In this document: positions 6,096 to 10,000 of the stretch, piece after piece
How the letters are laid out: each line of letters begins with the position of its first letter
Numbering within the stretch: the stretch's first letter is position 1
Source: Chloroflexota bacterium
GTDB lineage: Bacteria > Chloroflexota > Anaerolineae > Anaerolineales > Villigracilaceae
Assembly: GCA_020217065.1 (NCBI GenBank)
Contig: JAIWOB010000143.1
Span: 1 to 10,000, forward strand
Reading direction: 5' to 3'
DNA: 10,000 nucleotides
Made by a program: the position numbers and the translations under genes
The notes under the pieces: generated by a model
Database searches by the model: none
Seen by the model: only the letters and a program-made list of their open reading frames with translations
Told to the model about the DNA's origin: nothing

Positions 6096-6668
6096 ATGAC
6101 CCGTAACTACGAAAACCAACCCCCAACCGCCTTTCAGCGTCACCCGGATTATGCGCGCGGCGAAGACTGGATTCGCGCCTTTCTCCGCGAGCAGAAAGTC
6201 GGTCACACCGCCTATACCTGGGACGACCAGCCCTTTGTCCACCCCAATCTGTTTTGGTTCGATGAAGAAAACCGCCAGATTATTTTCCACGGCAACATCG
6301 CGGGGCGCATCCGCTCCAGCGTCGAGCGGAATCCCAAAGTCTGCATGGAAGTCAGCGAGATGGGCAAATTCATGCCGTCAAATGTCGCGCTGGAATTTGC
6401 TTTGCAATATCGCAGCGTGATGGTCTTCGGGACGGTTCGGGTTTTGACCGACCCCGACGAATCCAAACGCGGACTCTACGGTTTGATTGCCAAATACTTC
6501 CCCGGCATGGTCGCCGGCAGGGAATACCGCGAAATCACCGAGAAGGAACTCCGCGCCACGACGGTTTACGCCATCCAAATCGAATCATGGAGCGGTAAAG
6601 AAAACTGGAAGGACGCCGCCGAGCAAAGCGACGAGTGGGCGCCGCTGGATAAGAAGTGGTTTGAGTAA
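6096..6668 (+). CDS. Pyridoxamine 5'-phosphate oxidase-like (PNPOx-fold) flavin-binding protein
   Basis: A 190-residue cytosolic protein of the split-barrel FMN-binding superfamily, closest in style to the Pyridox_ox_2 / NimA-like group rather than true pyridoxine phosphate oxidase. Visible features are the VGHTAYTWDDQPFVHPNLFWF strands (35-55), RQIIFHGNIAGRIRSSVERNPKVCMEV (60-86), whose FHG...GR pattern is the usual flavin-phosphate contact region, and YRSVMVFGTVRVL (105-117). The C-terminal strand TVYAIQIESWSGKENW (156-171) completes the barrel. Such proteins bind FMN, F420 or heme and act as reductases or oxidoreductases, and the cofactor cannot be settled here. GAGGA sits 4 nt before the ATG. 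It is the last gene of the plus-strand run and is followed 3 nt after its stop by a strong terminator. Confidence 0.87.
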   Translation: MTRNYENQPPTAFQRHPDYARGEDWIRAFLREQKVGHTAYTWDDQPFVHPNLFWFDEENRQIIFHGNIAGRIRSSVERNPKVCMEVSEMGKFMPSNVALEFALQYRSVMVFGTVRVLTDPDESKRGLYGLIAKYFPGMVAGREYREITEKELRATTVYAIQIESWSGKENWKDAAEQSDEWAPLDKKWFE

Positions 6669-6671
6669 TTC

Positions 6672-6710
6672 AGACCTCCGAAGTCTTTAAAACTTCGGAG
6701 GTCTTTTTGT
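6672..6710 (+). terminator. Intrinsic terminator ending the plus-strand run
   Basis: A perfect 13-bp stem, agacctccgaagt (6672-6684) with acttcggaggtct (6692-6704), and a 7-nt loop ctttaaa, followed by TTTTT and further T-rich sequence. It starts 3 nt after the PNPOx-like stop. The converging cytochrome c gene ends at 6711. Read from that side there is no T tract, so termination is directional, although the stem could still protect the 3' end of the minus-strand message. Confidence 0.92.
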
Positions 6711-8030
6711 TTACTTTTTTGGCGCGCGTCGCAGCGCTTCAAACCCCATGAAGATTAGCGTGAACGATACGGACAACGCCCCGAAGACAAGCAGGAGGAT
6801 TCTCCAGTCGAAGGTCTGCCACCATGCGGCACTGGCACTGGGTTGCTGCGTTTTCCCCTGTCCCTGACCAGCGCCCTGACCTTGCCCAGCGCCTTGTCCT
6901 TGACCCGTCGTGGTGGTCGTGTTGTTTCGCAGCCAGGGCGGACCGCCTCCGCCGCCTCGAGTTGGGGTGGCGACTTCGGGCGCGGTCGCCTCCCACTGGC
7001 GGATGAAACCGACGATGGCTTGGATGTCCGACTCGGTCATGCGGTCGCCCCAGGCGGGCATGGCGGTTCCAGGCACGCCGTTGGCGACAATCTGCTGAAT
7101 GGCGACGTCGCTGGTGTCGGTCAGGAAGCCCTTGACGTTGAGCGCGGGCGCGCGTTGCGTTCCCTGTCCTTCGGGACCGTGACAGCGGGAACAATTCTGC
7201 GAGAAGAGTTGTCCGCCGAGCGCGATGCTTTCTTCAGTGGTTGGAATTGGCGCATCGGGCGCGGGCAGAATGCCAGCGGGGACCTCATCCCAACGCTGGA
7301 CGAGGGCGACAAGCGCGGAGATTTCTTCAGGGGTCAGGGCGTTGCTCCAGCCAGCCATGAGCGTGCCAGCGCTGCCGAGGGCGACGGTGCGATTGAGTTC
7401 TTCGGCGGTCTTCTCGCGGACAGCGGGGTCGTTGAGCGCGGGGGCGATGCTTGTGCCAAGTCCGTCCGCGCCGTGACAGGCGACGCAATTTGCGGCAAAG
7501 AGCGTGACGGCGGTTTGCAGAGTCGCGCCGTCGGGCAGATTCGCTAATTCGGCGAACAAAGCGGGGTCGGGTTCGGTGGTGAACGGGACGAGCGGGGCAA
7601 GCCCCAAATTGACGACTCGGTCTTGGGTCGCGTTCCAATCCCCAGACTGAATCAAATTCACCAGTTCCGAAATCTGGTAATCGCTGAGCGGTCCGCCGTC
7701 TTCCTTGCTCCAGGCGGGCATGGCGGTGTTGAAACGTCCGCGCTCGATGGTTTTGGCAAGGTCTTCGTACGCCATCGTTTGCAGGGCGGGATTATTGAGC
7801 GCGGGGTTCGCGCCGATGCCTTCGCCCGCCAAGCCGTGACAGACCGAGCAGTTTTCGGCGTAAAGAGTCATCGCCTCGTCGAGTTGGACGTTCAGGATGT
7901 CGGTCTGCGCGGCGGCGATGCGCGCGGGTTCGTTGAGTATGTAAAAGGCAAGCCCAAAGACGATGAGTTGGGTGGCGAGCAGACCTGCCAGCATTTCAAA
8001 AAGTCGGATGCGGTTTTGGGTTGGGTTCAT
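6711..8030 (-). CDS. Membrane-anchored triheme cytochrome c subunit of the bc-type complex
   Basis: A 439-residue cytochrome with three c-type heme sites: CSVCH (61-65), CVACH (182-186) and CSRCH (280-284). Each domain follows the same plan, CxxCHG..G.G....PALN, with a later Met as probable sixth ligand (Met104 in TAMPAW, Met225 in LMAGW, Met324 in TAMPAW), so they look like repeated units. A membrane helix at about 12-33 anchors the N-terminus, and a second at about 408-430 anchors the C-terminus after a Gly-rich, poly-Thr and GQGQGA-repeat linker (357-393). The heme domains should face outside. It follows the Rieske gene in one operon and probably replaces cytochrome c1, taking electrons from the Rieske centre to an oxidase or soluble carrier. 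The start at 8030 is chosen for the AGGAA 6 nt upstream; the longer frame (8063) runs into the upstream hairpin. Confidence 0.93.
   Translation of the reverse strand: MNPTQNRIRLFEMLAGLLATQLIVFGLAFYILNEPARIAAAQTDILNVQLDEAMTLYAENCSVCHGLAGEGIGANPALNNPALQTMAYEDLAKTIERGRFNTAMPAWSKEDGGPLSDYQISELVNLIQSGDWNATQDRVVNLGLAPLVPFTTEPDPALFAELANLPDGATLQTAVTLFAANCVACHGADGLGTSIAPALNDPAVREKTAEELNRTVALGSAGTLMAGWSNALTPEEISALVALVQRWDEVPAGILPAPDAPIPTTEESIALGGQLFSQNCSRCHGPEGQGTQRAPALNVKGFLTDTSDVAIQQIVANGVPGTAMPAWGDRMTESDIQAIVGFIRQWEATAPEVATPTRGGGGGPPWLRNNTTTTTGQGQGAGQGQGAGQGQGKTQQPSASAAWWQTFDWRILLLVFGALSVSFTLIFMGFEALRRAPKK
6855..6905 (-). repeat. Coding tandem repeat (GQGQGA linker)
   Basis: An 18-bp unit repeated almost three times encodes GQGQGAGQGQGAGQGQG (residues 376-392 of the triheme cytochrome). 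It joins the third heme domain to the C-terminal membrane helix and is likely a flexible spacer. Third positions differ between copies, so it is not a recent perfect expansion. Confidence 0.75.
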
Positions 8031-8036
8031 AACGAA

Positions 8037-8042
8037 TTCCTG
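8037..8042 (-). promoter_or_regulatory. Ribosome binding site of the triheme cytochrome gene
   Basis: CAGGAA on the minus strand, six bases before the ATG at 8030-8028. It decides the start in favour of MNPTQNR and lies only 3 nt beyond the hairpin at 8046-8080, so folding may influence initiation. Confidence 0.65.
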
Positions 8043-8045
8043 TTC

Positions 8046-8080
8046 AAACCTGACAGGTCTCATCGAGACCTGTCAGGTTT
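8046..8080. repeat. Perfect 15-bp hairpin between the Rieske and cytochrome c genes
   Basis: aaacctgacaggtct (8046-8060) and agacctgtcaggttt (8066-8080) are perfect complements around the loop catcg. A run of seven T (8078-8084) follows on the plus strand, so it has the form of an intrinsic terminator for plus-strand transcription, opposite to the flanking genes. In the operon's own direction only three T follow the stem. It fills most of the 52-nt gap and sits 3 nt before the cytochrome c ribosome binding site. It could be a processing, stabilising or attenuating element, or stop antisense transcription. Confidence 0.8.
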
Positions 8081-8082
8081 TT

Positions 8083-8568
8083 TTATGGATAAACCACCTG
8101 CGCGGTTTCGAAGGATTGACGCTGCATGAGATTGCCCGTATCCACCTTGACCTGACCATCCACGATGCTGACGGCGAACAAATCGAGCGGGCGCGGGGCG
8201 GGCGGATTCTCCACTGCGCCTTGCTGGTCGAACTGCGAGTTGTGGCAGGGGCAGATGAATTTCTGCGCGGCGGCGTCCCAGGGGACGGTGCAGCCGAGAT
8301 GCGTGCAGCGATGATAGACCGCGAGAAATCCGCCGTCGCCGAGGCGCACGATGTAGAAGCGTCCGTTGGAAATGTGCGTGACCGAATTGGGCGGGAAGTC
8401 GTCTACAAGCCCAGCGTTGATGACCGAGCCGAATTCGCCTTCGGCGAGTCGCGGCTGGAGGTAGGCGATGAATACGCCAGCGGTTTCGACAAGGGCAAGT
8501 CCGCCAAAGAACGCCCAGGCAATTTTCAGAAAGTCGCGGCGGGTGGGGGGGATGGGAGTATCGGACAT
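8083..8568 (-). CDS. qcrA: Rieske 2Fe-2S iron-sulfur protein of the bc-type complex
   Basis: A 161-residue Rieske protein that would take electrons from quinol at the Qo site and pass them to the cytochrome c subunit. It has a twin-arginine signal (TRRDFLK, residues 9-15) followed by a membrane helix at about 17-37 that probably stays as an anchor. The cluster motifs are complete: CTHLGC (88-93) and CPCHNSQFD (106-114), giving Cys88 and Cys106 with His90 and His109 as iron ligands and Cys93/Cys108 as the stabilising disulfide. PPAPRPL (122-128) matches the conserved Pro loop. The position after CPCH is Asn rather than the more usual Gly or Ser. The start is supported by AGGAA about 6 nt upstream. 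It lies 45 nt after the cytochrome b gene and 52 nt before the triheme cytochrome. Confidence 0.95.
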   Translation of the reverse strand: MSDTPIPPTRRDFLKIAWAFFGGLALVETAGVFIAYLQPRLAEGEFGSVINAGLVDDFPPNSVTHISNGRFYIVRLGDGGFLAVYHRCTHLGCTVPWDAAAQKFICPCHNSQFDQQGAVENPPAPRPLDLFAVSIVDGQVKVDTGNLMQRQSFETAQVVYP

Positions 8569-8581
8569 GGTTGGTTCCTGT

Positions 8582-8613
8582 GCGATTGGTAAATAGTAAT
8601 TGGCGATTGGTAA
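8582..8613. repeat. Short direct repeat between cytochrome b and Rieske genes
   Basis: gcgattggtaa occurs at 8582-8592 and again at 8603-8613, with a related agtaattgg between them. This AT-rich, roughly 10-11-bp periodic block fills most of the 45-nt gap and differs in composition from the flanking coding DNA. No function is assigned. Confidence 0.55.
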
Positions 8614-9981
8614 TTAATGTGTGGCGGCGGGCATGTTCCAGGGAAGATAGAGCGCCATGCCAGGTCCGCGGAAGTAAACGCCGACGATGGTGAGGACAAC
8701 GAAGGCGGTGAAGATGAACGCGGCGACGAACAGTACGCGCTCTTCGGTGTCGGCGTGGAAGTACTTGACCGTCCATTCGTCGAGCAGGATGATGGTGAAG
8801 AGGACGATGGCAAGCGGGATGAGTCCGTTTGAAATCAGCGCGTCCCAGGCAGGAAGCCAAAGCGTCCAGTTGAGGACAAATTCATCGAGCAAAATCCAGA
8901 TGGGGGTAAGAATCAGCGCCATGCCGACGGCAAGGACTGTCAGCGAGCGTCCGCGCCGCGAGCGGAAATAAATCCCCACGCTTTGCTGGTTGATGTCGAA
9001 AAACGGCAGGAGGAACATGGCGAGGAGCCCCAGACTCGGCAGGATGATTGCGCCCACCAGCGGATGGAAGTGGAGCAGGAGTTCCTGCAAGCCCATGAAA
9101 TACCACGGCGCTTTGGCGGGATTTGGGGATACGTCGGGGTTGGCGATGCCTTCAAGCGGGGCAGGCGTGAGCATGGAGAAAATCAAGAGCAGAGCAAAAG
9201 CCCCAATGGCGAAGACCAACTCGCGGCGGACGAGATGCGGAATCGTCGTCACGCGCTCAGGCTTGGGTTCGTCGGTCTGGTCAAGTTTCTTTGGCAGGGT
9301 CAATCCGCCGTCTTTGCGGACGCGCCAAAAGTGATAAGACATCAGTCCGAAAATCATCAGCGGGATAACCGAGATGTGCATGGAATAAAAATTGAGCAGG
9401 GTGTTCGCGCCGACTTCGGGTCCGCCGAGCAGGAGGCGGCTGAGCCAGCCCCCGATGAGCGGCACATAGTTAATGATGCTCGTACCGACGGTGATTGCCC
9501 AGAAGGCAAGCTGGTCCCAAGGCAGGAGGTAGCCCGTAAAGTTCGCGCCGACGATGAGCAAAAGCATGGCGACGCCAATCAGCCAGTTGAGTTCGCGCGG
9601 CGGACGGTACGCGCCCGTGGCAAAGACGCGGATTAGATGAAGCGCCGCGACGACAATAAGCAGGTTTGCGCTCCAGTGATGCAGGTTGCGGACGAGTTCT
9701 CCAAACCAGACGTTCGAGTTGATTTCGAGAATGTCGAGGTAGGCTTGCGGCGCGGCGGGCGTGTAATTGTTTTGCAAGACAACGCCTGTTAAACCGAGAA
9801 CCGCCATGAGCAGGGCGGAGAGTCCCCCCAAACCCCAACTGTATGTCCAATTCATCGAAGCGACGGGGATTTTGCTGGGATGCAGATGCAGGATGAGGCT
9901 GTCCACCACCATGCGGATGCGCCCGCGGTCATCCACTGGGAGTCCTTCGGGGATGAGTCGCTCGCGCATTCGGTCGAGCAT
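8614..9981 (-). CDS. qcrB: Cytochrome b (fused b6 plus C-terminal part) of a bc/b6f-type quinol oxidoreductase
   Basis: A 455-residue membrane protein carrying both the diheme N-terminal part (cytochrome b6-like) and the C-terminal part in one chain. Heme ligands are His101 and His115 in helix B (LVRNLHHWSANLL...LHLIRVF) and His202 and His217 in helix D (SMHISVIP...SYHFWRV). The 14-residue gap inside the helix D pair is the b6-type spacing. GYLLPWDQLAFWA (150-162) is the conserved cd-region. The Qo motif reads APWY (291-294) in PAKAPWYFMGLQE, where mitochondrial bc1 has PEWY. About nine hydrophobic helices are visible, the last two (about 382-400 and 416-436) forming a C-terminal extension. 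There is no cysteine, so the covalent heme of b6f/heliobacterial enzymes is unlikely. The start at 9981 has AGAAGAA upstream; Met5 is an alternative. It heads the visible operon, whose promoter lies outside the window. Confidence 0.95.
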   Translation of the reverse strand: MLDRMRERLIPEGLPVDDRGRIRMVVDSLILHLHPSKIPVASMNWTYSWGLGGLSALLMAVLGLTGVVLQNNYTPAAPQAYLDILEINSNVWFGELVRNLHHWSANLLIVVAALHLIRVFATGAYRPPRELNWLIGVAMLLLIVGANFTGYLLPWDQLAFWAITVGTSIINYVPLIGGWLSRLLLGGPEVGANTLLNFYSMHISVIPLMIFGLMSYHFWRVRKDGGLTLPKKLDQTDEPKPERVTTIPHLVRRELVFAIGAFALLLIFSMLTPAPLEGIANPDVSPNPAKAPWYFMGLQELLLHFHPLVGAIILPSLGLLAMFLLPFFDINQQSVGIYFRSRRGRSLTVLAVGMALILTPIWILLDEFVLNWTLWLPAWDALISNGLIPLAIVLFTIILLDEWTVKYFHADTEERVLFVAAFIFTAFVVLTIVGVYFRGPGMALYLPWNMPAATH

Positions 9982-10000
9982 GGTTTCTTCTTTTTCGGGG

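Noticed and set aside
6855..6905. CRISPR-like or regulatory repeat
   Set aside because: The 18-bp units are contiguous, in frame, and encode a Gly/Gln linker inside the cytochrome. There are no spacers.
6843..7547. A 234-codon plus-strand frame
   Set aside because: It is antisense to the triheme cytochrome and shows no motif, while the cytochrome frame has three CxxCH sites.
8046..8080. Operon-ending terminator between Rieske and cytochrome c genes
   Set aside because: The T tract is on the wrong strand for these genes and only three T follow in their direction. The functional linkage of the subunits favours readthrough.
8060..8860. A 266-codon minus-strand frame spanning Rieske and cytochrome b
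   Set aside because: It is out of frame with two well-supported genes, is Arg/His/Pro-rich and crosses their gap. It is a codon-bias shadow.
8983..9636. A 217-codon plus-strand frame
   Set aside because: It is antisense to cytochrome b and its charged, repeat-like translation mirrors the membrane-protein codons on the other strand.

Overview
The window looks like a chromosomal segment of a mid-to-high GC bacterium, most likely Chloroflexota of the Anaerolineae kind. That placement is inferred from the protein style: the aldolase tail, the CRP-domain histidine kinase, Pro-rich lipoproteins and a cytochrome b with an APWY motif. No rRNA or marker gene fixes it. Coding density is high. I see no tRNA, CRISPR array, insertion sequence, phage gene or origin.

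Layout, left to right. (1) 1-818, plus strand: the 3' end of a class II fructose-bisphosphate aldolase gene, a hairpin, then a Nudix hydrolase. (2) 817-2849, minus strand: an apparent two-gene unit. A soluble histidine kinase with an N-terminal cyclic-nucleotide-binding (CRP-like) domain is followed 26 nt later by a lipoprotein of unknown function, and a strong intrinsic terminator closes the unit. (3) 2850-3033: a divergent intergenic region with inverted repeats and a consensus -10 box. (4) 3034-6710, plus strand: an exported lipoprotein phosphoesterase of the acid phosphatase / phospholipase C superfamily; then, behind its own candidate promoter, a likely three-gene run of M29 metallo-aminopeptidase, unrecognised four-helix membrane protein and PNPOx-fold flavoprotein, closed by a strong terminator. 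(5) 6711-9981, minus strand: a respiratory quinol:cytochrome c oxidoreductase operon in the order cytochrome b, Rieske protein, triheme cytochrome c. It probably continues upstream beyond the window's right edge.

The respiratory operon is the most informative part. The fused cytochrome b has a b6-type histidine spacing but no cysteine at all. The Rieske protein has a Tat signal and an intact 2Fe-2S motif. The cytochrome c subunit carries three homologous heme domains between two membrane anchors, like an enlarged actinobacterial QcrC. Together they should oxidise quinol (probably menaquinol) at the membrane and pass electrons outward through a multiheme arm. A perfect 15-bp hairpin sits between the Rieske and cytochrome c genes, three bases from the latter's ribosome binding site, and may tune subunit ratios.

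I found no clearly new defence or mobile system. The best leads are the triheme bc-type complex, the intra-operon hairpin, the orphan CRP-domain kinase paired with a lipoprotein, and the uncharacterised membrane protein at 5454-6041.
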